Shown: positions 9,501 through 18,824 of the stretch, one piece after another
How positions within the stretch are numbered: the first letter of the stretch is position 1
Layout of the letters: each line of letters starts with the position of its first letter
Origin: Metaphire vulgaris
Lineage: Eukaryota; Annelida; Clitellata; Crassiclitellata; Megascolecidae
Reading direction: 5' to 3'
Assembly: GCA_018105865.1 (NCBI GenBank)
Contig: CM030870.1
Coordinates: 3,880,001 to 3,944,000, forward strand
Length of the DNA: 64,000 bases
Translations under genes and position numbers: made by a program
The notes under the pieces: generated by a model
Seen by the model: only the letters and a program-made list of their open reading frames with translations
Databases searched by the model: none
Told to the model about the DNA's origin: nothing

Positions 9501-11891
9501 AAAATACCCAAAACTCAGACATTAGTCAAAGGGAGACTTTGATTAAGACACATAGGCAGCAAATTTTACGCGAAGACATTTTCAGTTTAATTGATTACAA
9601 AAAATTGAGTTCCGAATTCATTGGCGTAACCAGGATTTCCGGAAGAGGAGTTGGTTTTGACCGTGACCAATTTCAAAAAAATCTTGACAAGCAAAAAATG
9701 TCGTCACCTCTTAGGGCCTACATACACCGCTACATTCTATAGCCAAGTAGCCATTGGGGTTTTGACCCCCAAAATCGCGTCCCAAAATAAAAAAATGCAT
9801 AGAAACTCATTAAAAAAGATTTCGGCGGCCAAGGGGGTTTAACCCTCTCTTGGCCACTGTCTGACTTACAATCGTAGTTTAATAGTAAGCAGGCGAATAA
9901 AACTACTGATTATAATACTAAGTTAACCTGTGGGGTAGATATCATATTGCAGCTGAAATCCTTTGCGATCAAATATAAGATCGGAAGATAAAACAATTTC
10001 TACGGACAGAACAGGACATTCGGACAACTTCAACGCCGTTGACCATTTTGTCTGTCCACAAAGTAGTGGACTTTTCCTTGTAATAGTTCCTGAGATTTCG
10101 TCTGTTATACACCTTAGCTACACATATAAATTGTCATCATTACAAGATCTTACAATATCTTACAAGATATGTCAATAGCAATATACTTACAAGATACAGT
10201 AGGCTATGATAATAATAAACTAGCTATCGTTCAAACTCAATATTTGACCTCAAACTTAGACTGTGTTGCAGTAATGATTTCCAATATACCAGTGTTGTCA
10301 TCTCAACACAAACCCCATTCCGGAACCACTGCTACGGCACTGCTAATGGTTTATGCAAATGTTTACGGAATGACTCTTTGATATCTGCAGCTTCAAGTAA
10401 TGTCACTGAATAGTTCTTACCGCTCAACAGTCCTGCTCTTAAAAAGTGAAGTATGTGCAATTATAATTAGCAAGCAACAACCGTTGGCTCCTTCAAAATT
10501 GTCAAGTCAACTGACAGGAGAGAGACACACACAGTCTCATTTTCTGGGTCAAATGACAAGTGTTTGGGCTCTAGGTCTGTCTCCGAACAGTTTATAATTG
10601 TACGGATTAGAGTATGACAAAGTGAGTGACGTGTTGCCTTGCACACTACAAGAAGGGTGCGCAATGGAGGACCGTCGCACTCAACTGAGTGCTGATGCTG
10701 TAATCAATCTTTTTTATTCACGGACTTAAACTTTAATTATATTACTATTTAACAAGCGAATACATGATGTTATTATTTAGAGGCAACACGTAGTAGTAAA
10801 CTATTACTGCAAGTGTTTTTGTTAACGTAATGTTAGCTGCTTATTGCGGGGACGATGCGGGGAGGGAAATGGGCTGGGCGAGGATGGGAATGTATAGGGA
10901 CAAATGCTGCTGAGATGGTGCGGGGACAGAAAGAAGCAATGTGGGGATGGGTGAGGCTAGGGTGAGGCTGGGGAGAAATGATTGGGTGCGGGGTGGGGAT
11001 GGAGATAAAAACTTGACCCCGTTTCACTTTCTAGGACGGTTGAGTTCTGCCATGATGTTGTGTTGGAACCTTGGAAATTGCTGACATTTGGGGTCAATCG
11101 GTCACTGTTGCAGTAATTTCTGCTCAGGGTGATTATGTATAATTATTAGGCATATTTTCATTAGACAAACTAAGATACTAAGATAAGCTTCTGAAACAGA
11201 TATGCACAGGGTGCGATTTGTGACCTGGAGCAGTGGAGGGGACATGTCGAGCTTGAGGGATATAGTTGTTGGGGAAATGTAGCAGTGGGGGTATGTAGCT
11301 GTGGGGGATGTAGCAGTAGGAGGATGTAGTTGGGCAGTGGGGGAGAAGATTCCCCCTTCCCTCCCTATGAATCGCGCCCTGGATATGCATTTACCCCCTT
11401 TTATGAGCTCATAAAGTTTATTTACTTTGCAGAGATCTGAAAATTTTCTATGTTACCCAGATGAAAAGTCCACACGCCTCTGATTATAACTGACAATTAT
11501 TTCTCAGTTAAATTTGATCAATCGCACAGTGTCTTACATCATAAAACGATTAATGAACTAATCGACCAATTGCTATTTGTCGTTTTTATCAGTAAGGTAA
11601 ATTTCAGCGTAAATATATCTGCAGTTGAATTGCTAAACTGAAGTCGTATGACTGTGGTTGTTAAAACTGAAAAGAATACGATTGTGGAAGGGCTTACTGT
11701 CATCCAATTGCGATTGCAGAAATCAAGATGAGTCGGTAAATCGAAATAGAGGAATTTTAGAGAAACAAAGTTCTCTTCGCCCACTTCAATTCGATAATTG
11801 CATGTCGTATTTCTTGAAGAAGTGAACCTCAGCGCCGTGAAGTTGATCATTCCAGTTGGTTCTGTGAAAATTCTTTTGCCACAGATCTCAT
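3367..11891 (-). CDS. Multi-CUB-domain protein gene (partial, spliced)
   Basis: At least seven minus-strand coding exons encode pieces of CUB domains, the extracellular beta-sandwich module found in cubilin-, tolloid- and neuropilin-like proteins. The N-terminal half-domain exons start just before a Cys-Gly pair (for example IECGDTVFTHQSG) and contain the CTYxI strand. The C-terminal half-domain exons start RC-x(1-2)-DE and contain VEIVLSSD/LEITLQSD. Splice phases follow one rule: N-half exons begin with two bases of a split codon and end on a whole codon, and C-half exons begin on a whole codon and end one base in. Each domain is therefore a phase 1-1 module that could be duplicated by exon shuffling. 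Two complete domains and two or three half-domains are visible. No signal peptide, EGF, protease or membrane segment was found in the window, so the full architecture and orthology stay open. Introns are heavily invaded by MITEs. Confidence 0.75.
3605..3785 (+). repeat. SINE-like repeat, copy B
   Basis: It shares ACACTAGCCCCGTATC, CTGGCTGAGGGC and the AACGGAGRTCAGCGCC block with the copy at 6385-6640, in the same orientation. The tRNA-like head seen in that copy is not preserved here. It lies just upstream (minus strand) of a CUB exon. Confidence 0.65.
4091..5755 (+). pseudogene. CR1-clade LINE relic with internal deletions
   Basis: Fragments appear in order: ANFEGRLANNIKQNSKGFYKYC (4190-4270), then NNYFCSVFTEK and the KTDKSAGLDGLHLKF region (4340-4585), then RT motif A as YLDFAKAFDKVPHIRL (5185-5230), then a jump to the C-terminal YEKRLRYCGLTTLEKRRER and DKWNSFDEV. 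The YADD-containing palm is missing. The stretch 4590-5165 is unrelated AT-rich sequence. Several frameshifts are present. The 3' end AACCACTTAAAATCACATT ATTATTA is shared with the copy at 52621-52975, and the same CR1 family occurs at 45623-46212. Confidence 0.8.
5756..6384. other. Intronic or spacer sequence, nothing recognised
   Basis: AT-rich, with no CUB exon pattern, no splice-phase-compatible frame and no TIRs. Confidence 0.4.
6385..6640 (+). repeat. tRNA-like SINE, copy A
   Basis: A B-box-like GGTTCGAGTCTCG sits at 6422-6434, with the flanking GCAGGAG stem arms of a tRNA T-arm region. A body shared with 3605-3785 follows (ACACTAGCCCCGTATC, CTGGCTGAGGGC, ATCAGCGCC). A clear A box was not seen. 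The most economical reading is a tRNA-derived SINE. It is not a functional tRNA gene, because no acceptor, D or anticodon stems can be drawn. Confidence 0.6.
6875..7149. repeat. TIR-flanked telomere-like (CCCTAACCTAA)n array
   Basis: About 170 bases (6931-7097) are CCCTAA/CCTAACCCTGA units. They are bracketed by inverted copies of CTTTCCC(G/T)TTATCCGGAC (6875-6892 and 7132-7149), so the array looks like the core of a small transposable unit rather than a relic telomere fusion. No target duplication could be fixed. Confidence 0.6.
7150..7678. other. Intronic sequence, nothing firm
   Basis: A minus-strand open frame at 7313-7579 looks like chance. It has no CUB signature in any frame and no phase-compatible splice sites. 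Confidence 0.35.
7687..7857. mobile_element. hAT-type MITE, family e (TIR CAGGGTGCGATTTGT), 171 bp
   Basis: The TIRs are CAGGGTGCGATTTGT and ACAAATCGCGCCCTG. The 8-bp duplication CTTATAAG lies at 7679-7686 and 7858-7865. The inner sequence is G-rich (GATGTAGTGGTGGGGGATG type). A sister copy is at 11207-11381. The element ends 50 bp from the donor of the CUB exon 7908-8134. Confidence 0.9.
7908..8134 (-). CDS. CUB exon, N-terminal half
   Basis: The exon begins after GGCACAG with DEDDKTFDHGG, then VCGNSTYRGQTGFVTSPRFP, ICTYRIAVGKEN and SLKFVAFNLEG. It ends DLIA before the strong donor GTACGT. Its 227 bp give phase 1-0. The matching C-half exon was not found between here and 3557, where a CR1 relic and a telomere-like array now sit. 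Confidence 0.8.
8338..8515 (-). CDS. CUB exon, C-terminal half
   Basis: The acceptor TTTATTTGCAG precedes IRCTDEDEQDS. The exon carries ECLTLEITLQSD and ends MTVES before GTAAGCATG. Its 178 bp give phase 0-1. The intron separating it from its partner (8516-8988) holds a hAT MITE. Confidence 0.8.
8699..8952. mobile_element. hAT-type MITE, family f (TIR CAGTGGCGTAGCGTG), 254 bp
   Basis: The TIRs CAGTGGCGTAGCGTG and CACGCTACGCTACTG are flanked by the perfect 8-bp duplication GTTAAAAT (8691-8698, 8953-8960). It is inserted in the intron between the two halves of a CUB domain. Related elements lie at 11971-12637 and 37618-37907. Confidence 0.9.
8989..9203 (-). CDS. CUB exon, N-terminal half
   Basis: The acceptor CTTTCATAG precedes DIECGDTVFTHQSGTIVLP. 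The conserved NCTYTIS strand and a LTLDVSYIDLL region follow, and the exon ends EHLK before GTTCTG. Its 215 bp give phase 1-0. It pairs with 8338-8515 to complete a CUB domain. Confidence 0.8.
9246..9330. repeat. (CAT/CAC)n microsatellite in a CUB-gene intron
   Basis: Imperfect CATCAT, CACCAT and ACCACC triplets. On the minus strand this reads as an open acidic Asp/Gly frame, but no usable acceptor precedes it, so it is treated as intronic. Confidence 0.7.
9380..9415 (-). CDS. 36-bp linker micro-exon between two CUB domains
   Basis: The acceptor TTTTGTTTTAG and donor GTAAAG bound 36 bases that fit exactly between the phase-1 end of the preceding CUB exon and the phase-1 start of the next. 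It encodes an acidic linker (RGNTSDENDIQ). The support is splice-site quality and phase only. Confidence 0.5.
9928..10117 (-). CDS. CUB exon, C-terminal half
   Basis: The acceptor TATATGTGTAG precedes codons LRCITDEISG. The exon carries LLCGQTKWSTAL and the strand CPVLSVEIVLSSD, then KGFQLQYDIYP, and ends before GTTAAC. Its 190 bp give phase 0-1. It pairs with the exon at 10482-10684 to form one CUB domain. Confidence 0.75.
10482..10684 (-). CDS. CUB exon, N-terminal half (divergent)
   Basis: The exon begins after GCACTCAG and reads ECDGPPLRTLLVVC, with a later cysteine (IINCSETD) and an ENETVCVSLLSVDLTIL strand. It ends EPT before GTTGTTGC. At 203 bp it is phase 1-0, matching the other N-half exons. 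The acceptor pyrimidine tract is poor and the usual CxYxI signature is not intact, so it is less certain than its neighbours. Confidence 0.55.
10685..11198. other. Intron, G-rich stretch, no exon found
   Basis: 10840-11010 is a purine/G-rich low-complexity tract. The C-terminal CUB half expected in this intron-exon order was not found. Confidence 0.35.
11207..11381. mobile_element. hAT-type MITE, family e, second copy
   Basis: Same TIR (CAGGGTGCGATTTGT ... CGCGCCCTG) and orientation as 7687-7857. The perfect 8-bp duplication GATATGCA lies at 11199-11206 and 11382-11389. Confidence 0.9.
11698..11891 (-). CDS. CUB exon, N-terminal half (possibly a whole fused domain)
   Basis: The acceptor TTTGACTTTTGCAG precedes codons for DEICGKRIFTEPTG. 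The donor is GTAAGCCC after WMT, giving 194 bp with phase 1-0 like its sister exons. The frame also stays open across the donor down to 11539, through TTTVIRLQFSNSTADIFTLK, which looks like the second half of a CUB domain. So in this domain the intron may be absent, or the downstream half may be reached by readthrough. Which form is used cannot be told from sequence. Confidence 0.7.
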
Positions 11892-11970
11892 CTGCAAAAG
11901 TCAAAGCAAACAAGCATTCTCTCAGTACGATAGCACGCTGTCAATATCTAACATTTTCACGCGCATTGGG

Positions 11971-12637
11971 CAGTGGCGTAGCCAGCTTTTATTACTAGGG
12001 GGAACGGCGAGCATATTAAAAAGGCGTGACCTTCTATTCTTTCCAATACACATTGCGGAATAGGGGACTCACATCAAAATCTTTCCCCAGACAGAACAAG
12101 AAATTCTTGACGCCCCCAAATACGCCAATGCATGCAATAGGGACTTTATGGATCGTTTTCAATCATCTAGGACTCCTCTTCCCTTAAATTTTCAATTTAT
12201 TTAATTTCAGAAAAACACCACTTTATTGAAAATCTGTTAATGCAGCGGTTCTCAACCCGTGGTCCGCGGAACAAAAGTGGTTCGCGAGAGGGGGTCTAGT
12301 GGTCCGGGGCGAAGTCTGAAAAACGTAAATAAAAGTTAGACATATATGTTTTTCATGTGAAAAATCTGAAAAGTGCGACAAACAGAACACGGTCATCAGC
12401 ACAAAAAGGTTATCAGCACCTTTTAAGTGTATTGTGTGCATTTTCAACGTGAAAAAGTCTGATAAGTAAAAATGAAGAAAAGGTCATCACCGCTTTTTAG
12501 GAGCAGATGACTGCTCAATTTATCAGGTTTTCCGCAAGAAATTTTTGCACTTTGAAGGTGGTCCGCGAAGCAAATGGGTCTGAGAACCACTGTGCTAATG
12601 TAAGCCGCCGCTTCCCTGCACCCCTACGCCGCCACTG
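11971..12637. mobile_element. hAT-type element, family f, hosting a nested MITE
   Basis: It begins CAGTGGCGTAGCC and ends CTACGCCGCCACTG. The 8-bp flanks no longer match, so it is older than its relatives. A different hAT MITE is inserted at 12243-12592. Confidence 0.7.
12243..12592. mobile_element. Nested hAT-type MITE, family g (TIR CAGCGGTTCTCAACC)
   Basis: The TIRs CAGCGGTTCTCAACCCGTGG and TCTGAGAACCACTG are of the Charlie-like kind. The 8-bp flanks TGTTAATG (12235-12242) and TGCTAATG (12593-12600) match at 7 of 8 positions. It sits wholly inside the family-f element. Confidence 0.85.
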
Positions 12638-13740
12638 ACTAATGCGTCTTCGTAAGGACTATCAAGTTCAAATTTAGGTAATTAACCTTTTTATTACCAC
12701 GGTTTTTGCACTCATTCATAACAACCTGGGGTAAAACCCCTCAATAAATATCTCTTGTGCACTATACATTATGGATTGCTAATCGTCATTTGAAAATACT
12801 TTAAAATCTTTGAAGAAACTAAGTTACTGCGTTTGTTGTTGCCATCATTCGAATAACAATTGGAATAGCGTTCAGAGAAAAAATACCGTAGGCATAATAT
12901 CAATGTAGCTATTCGGCGCTGCGCTGACGTTTCAAAGAAGTAAAAGTATGTAAATGAGTAAGTAAATAAGTAAGCAAATAAGTAAATAAGTAACTTATCC
13001 ATCCAAGAAACTTTTCTAAGGTAGAATGTCAGAGGTACAAGAGTCTGTACTGACGCAATGACGCTCTAAAGTATTCCAGTTCAAATCGGGAGGAAAGTTT
13101 TATTGTGACTTCCTAAGCGTTCTTGACCTAACGAGCGTTAAGATATATTTAATCGTAGCTCTAAATGTTCGATGTAAAAGAACTCCGCATATGACGTACC
13201 AGGTTCTTGTGAAGAAACTCTGAGTTCAATCAAGAGTTGTAGAATCGCTGCGAACCATAGAACCTTGGTCTGCATATTCGAAAGGTTTGCTTCAGGCAGA
13301 GCTGCTCAAATATAAACTACTGGGCTCTAAAAAAGTGTTCTTCATTTAAAACCGCTGTCTTTAGTGAGACCGTTGACTATAAGAAATCTATATGTTCTCG
13401 TGTTTCCAAATAGAAGCTGGTTTCTTAACGTGTTCTAGTCTAGGTTCTGCGACTGAATGCTGCAATAAGCCTAATCCAGATAACAGCTAGCTACTTTACT
13501 CAATTTACTCGCTTTGTTTGGCTGATTGCGATCAGTTGGCTAGCACGTTATACAAACATTAATAATAATTAAATTGGACCCTGTGCCCTGCTTGGGCCAC
13601 CCGCTGTTTTCAAACAAACATTTACACAGATAATTAATTGATCTAAAGGATGACAAGAGTAATACGCATATTGTCTAAGTAAAAATGTTGGGATATGCTC
13701 AAGAAATGAATTCTTGATTTGGGCCACTGCAGAGATGTTC
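12638..13740. other. Spacer with a short microsatellite
   Basis: An (AAGTAAAT)n-like tract lies at 12952-12992. Around 12780-12820 the reverse complement resembles the sequence near 15630-15660 (AGTAYTTTCAAATGA), hinting at a shared decayed element. No gene was found. Confidence 0.4.
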
Positions 13741-14178
13741 GTGGGTTGGGTTAACCCATTGGATGGGTTGGGTTGGATTGGGTTGGGTCGGAATTTACCA
13801 TATTAATGGTGGGCTTGGTTTGGTTGGGTCAGAAAATAAGTCATTATTGTACTGTATTACGGTGGGTTGGGCTGGGTTGGGTTGCGTCAAGTATCACTAT
13901 TACCGGCATGGGTTGGGTTGGGTTGGGTTGGAGATTTTGTGGGTTGGGTTGGATTGGGTTCTAAAAAATGAACAACTCTGTACCACTGAAGCAAACTTGG
14001 AACCGGGTCACTGGGTCATTCGGGTCACATTTGTCCACCGGGTCACTGGGTTTCCGGGTCATTTTTATGACCCGGTTATAGACCCGGTATTAATTAAAAT
14101 CTTCTTCAGATGCTAAGCATGCAGGTTCATCAATCCCGGGTCACTGGGTCGCCGGGTCTCAAAATGTGACCCGGTTAC
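13741..14178. repeat. G-rich minisatellite (GGGTTGGGTT)n and (CCGGGTCACTGGGTC)n
   Basis: 13741-13965 consists of GGGTTGGGTTGG units with short interruptions. 13995-14178 has CCGGGTCACTGGGTC units, some inverted (GACCCGG). The open frames across it are artefacts of the repeat. Confidence 0.8.
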
Positions 14179-15139
14179 ATGTCTGCACTGCAGGAATTTG
14201 GAAATCTATTTCACGGTTTTAGCTTCTAGTGTATCGAACCTGAGAGCCTTTCCGGAAAATTTGGAATCTTCGGGAATAATGTTTATTTGGTCTTTATTCT
14301 CGTGAAATCAATGAGGTTTTAGAGATTTGGTCAGATAGAGTTTGCCATTCAGACCTTGTTAGCAAGCACTTTCCTTACTGGCGTTCGCCACTTATGAAAT
14401 GGCACACCGCCTCTTCACTAATAATGATCGTGGTTCATGGAAAATAGCCTCCACATAAGTAGGGCTATCACTCGCCATGCAAACTACAATGATTAAATGC
14501 AGTAAATGACATTCTGGTAATTAGCACAAAGTTTGATTGCTTAGCGAGAAACGCAAACAGTGCAGTGTTTAATCTATACCCCTGGACTCCGGGGGGGGGG
14601 GGGAACTGACAAGGCCGGCGAGAAGTCAGCTAGGGGGTGTGAGGAAGCGCTGTAAGCTCCCCAAGTGGGGTCTGAGCCCCAGCAGAAAACGCATTTTTAT
14701 GAATTTAGGGCATATTTTTTTAGCTCAGATATGCATTTAAAACTGCAAAAGGAATCAATCAGTCTCACGACCTATAGTACAAAGCACGAATTTGTATCTA
14801 ATTTGTATCACTTCCATTGTAATTGTAACCATAAGATGGATTTTAAGACAAGTAATCAGAATTATAAATCGGAATTATGCTGTTCTCAAAAATTCAATAT
14901 GAATTGAATGTTGTATATAGAGCTTATGCATGAGGATGTAACGTAAAACACAACGAGATTGAAGTGGTCCCTTTTAGAAATCAATATAAGTTCAGCAAAG
15001 TTTATTCTAAACTTATAAAATTTCCCACATATTAAAGATCATCTATTCTATAGAAAATTTGCAAATCTCAACAAAATTAGTTGTACATTTTACGAGATAT
15101 TAATTTTTGACAATTTGAACCGAAAAACGGCTCTTCTCT
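14179..15139. other. Intergenic, nothing recognised
   Basis: It includes a poly-G run at 14590-14601. No splice-supported coding sequence was found. Confidence 0.4.
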
Positions 15140-15365
15140 AGATATTTTTAGGCGTCACCTTAAAACTTATTTATTTCCTCCTTAAGTCTTGGTATTGCCC
15201 TGACTGATTTTTGGTTTTTGACCTGGACCGAACCGACCCTCCTCAGCTACAGTCTGTTCTGCCGATGAGCACTGCGGTTTGTGGTCTGAGGCGTCCCCGA
15301 TTGAACACCTAGGTGTTTGAAACGGACGATAAAATTAAATTAATAATTAATTAATAATAATAAAA
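15140..15365 (+). repeat. LINE 3' terminus (CR1/L2-like)
   Basis: It starts with codons RRHLKTYLFPP followed by a stop, which matches the last residues of L2/CR1 reverse transcriptases elsewhere in the window (NLKTYLF, NLKTHLF). A 3' UTR and an AT-rich AATTAATAATTAATAATAA tail follow. Only the terminal piece remains. Confidence 0.55.
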
Positions 15366-15399
15366 ACGCAAGTTTCCACAATTGCATTCGCGTCATTAC

Positions 15400-15623
15400 G
15401 TCGTTTACAAGTTTGTGATCGAAGTGACCACCTCTTGCACGCAGATGATCGAATCTTAATAACAATTTTGAGACAAACCCAGAATTACAGTACAAGAGAA
15501 TTTTCAGCAGAATTTCCTGATAGGCAGTGGTCACTTCGATCGCTCAATCGACTTCTGCGGTTCACTCTACGGACAGCTTTTAGTTTTAGTTTAAGTGATG
15601 ACCAGAAAAAATACAATAACTGA
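15400..15623 (+). pseudogene. Tc1/mariner-like transposase N-terminal fragment
   Basis: The peptide DDRILITILRQTQNYSTREF followed by FPDRQWSLRSLNRLLR resembles the N-terminal helix-turn-helix of mariner-like transposases (Leu-Lys-x-Leu ... EFP..W...SLNRLL). No catalytic domain follows. Short inverted matches (GATCGAAGTGACCAC and GTGGTCACTTCGATC at about 15418 and 15527) suggest internal rearrangement. Confidence 0.5.
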
Positions 15624-16145
15624 ATTCTTCAAATTTTTTGAAGTACTTTCAAATGATAGTTAGATATGATATGATATCCGTGGGGATATATATATACTCC
15701 CCTATCCCCAGTAGTTACGAACGGGTACAAAAACGGAGGGATACGAGGGTAAAATCGCAAGAATTAATAATCTTAGAATTAATAATCCTCGCTCTACAAT
15801 TCTGCAAAACGTCTGGTCTTAGTATAATAGACATTTTAAAATAGACAGATACGAAAGCGGATCAGTCTACTAGTAGTACGATCAACATGTTTTCTCATGA
15901 AATTTTACAATTTGTTACAGTTTTCTTTTGTATGTAATTTTTAATTTTGCGTTTTATGCCATTTATACAGTATTCACAATTGACATCCACCTTACGGTTA
16001 ATGTTTGTGTTGTATTTGTTTATAGATGCATCCGTTTCAAAGACGATGGGCGTCTGTGTGTGCGTTTTGTGTGTGTTTGGCTCCTCATTTTTCAGTCAGG
16101 GATTGCCACCGGCTATGGCGGAGTTACCTTTATTTATAAGTCAAT

Positions 16146-16160
16146 GATAATGCTTTATAC
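16146..16160. repeat. 15-bp target site duplication, left (RTE LINE)
   Basis: GATAATGCTTTATAC, identical to 17252-17266. Confidence 0.95.
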
Positions 16161-17251
16161 ATACAGCATGAAGATCTATGGAAAGCACTGAAGCACTATG
16201 GTATTCCAGAGAAGCTAGTGAATCTCATAAAAAACTTATACAGTAAAACAATGAGCAGAGTGAAAATTAATGGGGAACTAACAGAATGGTTTGAGATAAC
16301 AATTGGAACGAGACAAGGATGTGGCTTATCTCCACTGCTATTCAATATAATACTAGATGTGGTAATGCAAAAAGCAATACAAAACACAAAAGAAGAAGAC
16401 GCTGGAGTAAAAGTATATGGACAAACAATAAATAACTTAAGGTTTGCAGATGACATAGATGTGATAACAACAAAAGCAGATCACCTACAAATATTAACCA
16501 ATGAAATAAGCAAGGCCGGAGAAGAAGTGGGGCTAAAAATAAATATACAGAAAACTAAAGCAATGGTCACGGGGAACAAGAAGGGGAAAGTTAATCTAAA
16601 ACTAAAGGAGGAAGCAATAGAACAAGTACCAAAATTCGTATACCTAGGATCAGTACTGACAGAAGATGGCCTAAGTGAAGAAGACATAATAAGGAGAATT
16701 GGACTAGCAAGTGCAGCATTTGGAAAACTTCAGAAGATATGGAAAGACAAACAAATATCACTGAAAACAAAAAACTAAAGCTATATAATACACTGATCAA
16801 ACCAATACTATTATATGGATCAGAATGCTGGACCATAAAGAAGAAAGACGAAAGAAGATTAATGACTGCAGAAATGAACTGGTTAAGAGGAATAGCAGGA
16901 GTCAGCAGAAGTCAAAGAATAAGAAATGAAACGATCAGAGAAAAGACAGAGCTAAAAGAAACGATACTCGAATCAATACAGAAACGAAGACTGAAATGGT
17001 TTGGTCATGTTGAAAGAATGAAGGAAGAAAGACTACCAAAGAAAGCACTATACAACTATGTTGAAGGGAAAAGAAGAAAAGGAAGACCAAGAAAAACATA
17101 GATAGAAAACTTAAAAGAGGATGCAGGAGAAATGCAAATGAACTTCATCCAATTGACCAGAGCAGCAAGAGACAGACAGAAGTGGAAGGAACTCGTTCAG
17201 ACCCATCGTCCAACCCAATAGGGAAAGACGGAAGGAAGATAAGAAGAAGAA
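16161..17251 (+). pseudogene. 5'-truncated RTE-clade LINE with 15-bp TSD
   Basis: The reverse transcriptase begins at HEDLWKALKHYGIPEKLVNL and carries motif B (RQGCGLSPLLFN), the catalytic box as FADDID, and the C-terminal signature YGSECWTIKKKDERRL ... RRKGRPRKT. It has two lesions: a frameshift near 16770 (KTKN then a stop, resuming in another frame at NKKLKLYNTL) and a TGG-to-TAG stop at 17099-17101. The (AAG)n-type tail ends at about 17251. The 15-bp duplication GATAATGCTTTATAC at 16146-16160 and 17252-17266 fixes both ends. This is a recent but dead insertion. Confidence 0.92.
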
Positions 17252-17266
17252 GATAATGCTTTATAC
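17252..17266. repeat. 15-bp target site duplication, right (RTE LINE)
   Basis: GATAATGCTTTATAC, identical to 16146-16160. Confidence 0.95.
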
Positions 17267-17634
17267 GGGTGTTTTTAGATCATCGCAAAATCTTAAGTTT
17301 CACTACAATATCAGAATATAATTTTTCCAACTGTAATATTTGTTCGCTTGCTTATTTTTACCTTTTTAAATTCAGAAGATTGCTTACATTTTATTTTATT
17401 TATTATAGTTTGTTTGACTTCCTCCTTTGAAATCGTAAATGTTATAAGCTGAAATTCGTCAGATGGCGCAGTCTTGCCTCAAACTGAAAATCATTTTATT
17501 GCTGGGACCGCTCTCTGAAATCGTGTGGTCTTCCATCCTTAAATCGTCATCGTTTTATTTGTTATCGGAATTAAATTTAGACACCAACCCAGGAGATAAA
17601 TGGATTTTTAGTTGTTATTCTGTAGACTTGACTG

Positions 17635-17804
17635 CAGGGATATTTCTAGGATTGTGAATTGGGGGAGGGGTTGACCTCAAATTCAAATTAGGATGTCCGG
17701 AGCTAATTAGTATGCATTTTGTATGCATACCATTGTCACATTACCAAATTTGGGGGGACGTCGACCTCAGATTGGGAGGTGTTAGGGGGTGTAAAATATC
17801 CCTG
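17635..17804. mobile_element. hAT-type MITE, family c (TIR CAGGGATATTT), 170 bp
   Basis: The ends are CAGGGATATTTCTAGGATTG and GTAAAATATCCCTG. The perfect 8-bp duplication CTTGACTG lies at 17627-17634 and 17805-17812. A conserved core, GTATGCATTTTGTATGCATAC-like, is shared with copies at 26007, 27297 and 39959. Confidence 0.9.
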
Positions 17805-17886
17805 CTTGACTGTTATGACCTCTTTATTCCTGAGACGAGGTTCTGAATAAGTTGGCCCTATTCTCTGGAATGCTCTTGACCATAGT

Positions 17887-18048
17887 CATGGGCGCCCACA
17901 GAAATTTTTCCAGGAGGGGCAAAACACATTTTAACACAATGGTCACGGTTGATATTTTATCAAGGTTTTCAAATTTCACAAAGAAATATTAGCATTTGCA
18001 TTTTCAGAGGTAAGTGCCCCCTCTTGCCCTAATGTCCTGGCGCCATTG
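17887..18048. mobile_element. hAT-type MITE, family d (TIR CATGGGCGCC), 162 bp
   Basis: The ends are CATGGGCGCC and GGCGCCATTG. The 8-bp flanks have decayed here but match 7 of 8 in the duplicate copy at 27699-27860. Confidence 0.7.
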
Positions 18049-18824
18049 ACTCCAGTGTACGCAATTTAGCAAACGACTTCAATCTCTTCTCTTTATTGAT
18101 ATACAGCCATAGCAACGGAAACTCTTCTCAGTGCTTTTTAGAAAAGGCGCTATACAAATGTTCTGTTGCATTACATTAGATTGCGTGCTGAGAGAAATAC
18201 TTCGCATAACGAAATCAGACTGCGAATTCCTAAGGACATCTTCTGTGAACTTGGAGTTGAGCAAATTAGCTTACCTAGCGTTACTGTAGCAATAGTCATT
18301 ACAAGCCAACGTTACGAACAACTATGATCAATTCGTATGTTTCAATTCATATTCAAACTTTTCTATTCTATTCTACTTGATGATTTATGCTGCGCTATAG
18401 CATGGCGAAGGCCAAAGTCAAGAGCGTTTTACAAAAGCACCCATACGATATACGAAATAAGTGTGTTTTAAGATTCGATGAGAACGACTCGAAGTTGGTT
18501 GTCGTGGTCACTAAATCTGGAAGTGCGTTCCAAAGGAGAGGATTGCCCCGAGTCACAGATCTTTCTCCAAGCTTTACGGTCTTGGACGGAGGGGGAACGT
18601 AGAGGCGGGATCGTTTGCTAGAACGAAGCTGTTTGCGACAGTCTGTCATCACCGGCCTGCGTGTCAACGCCGAAAGATATTCCGAGCAGAAAGGGTCGTA
18701 CAAGGCTCGGAAGGTAAGTGAGCAGCGTTTGAATACGATACGCTCCGGGATCTTGAGCCAATGGAGCTTATCCCTCAATTATGGGGTAACATGATCATGC
18801 CACCTGGCACCGAATATCATCCGG

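Larger units (their letters stand above)
17481..18128. repeat. Duplicated block, copy 1
   Basis: Strongly similar, end to end, to 27142-27939, from AAACTGAAAATCATTTTATT to GCAACGGAAACTCTTCT. Both copies contain the same two MITEs at the same places with the same flanks, so the block was copied after those insertions. Copy 2 additionally gained a third MITE. The block lacks clear TIRs or target duplications of its own. Confidence 0.85.

Noticed and set aside
13763..14116. Gly/Trp/Leu-repeat ORF
   Set aside because: An artefact of the GGGTTGGGTT minisatellite.
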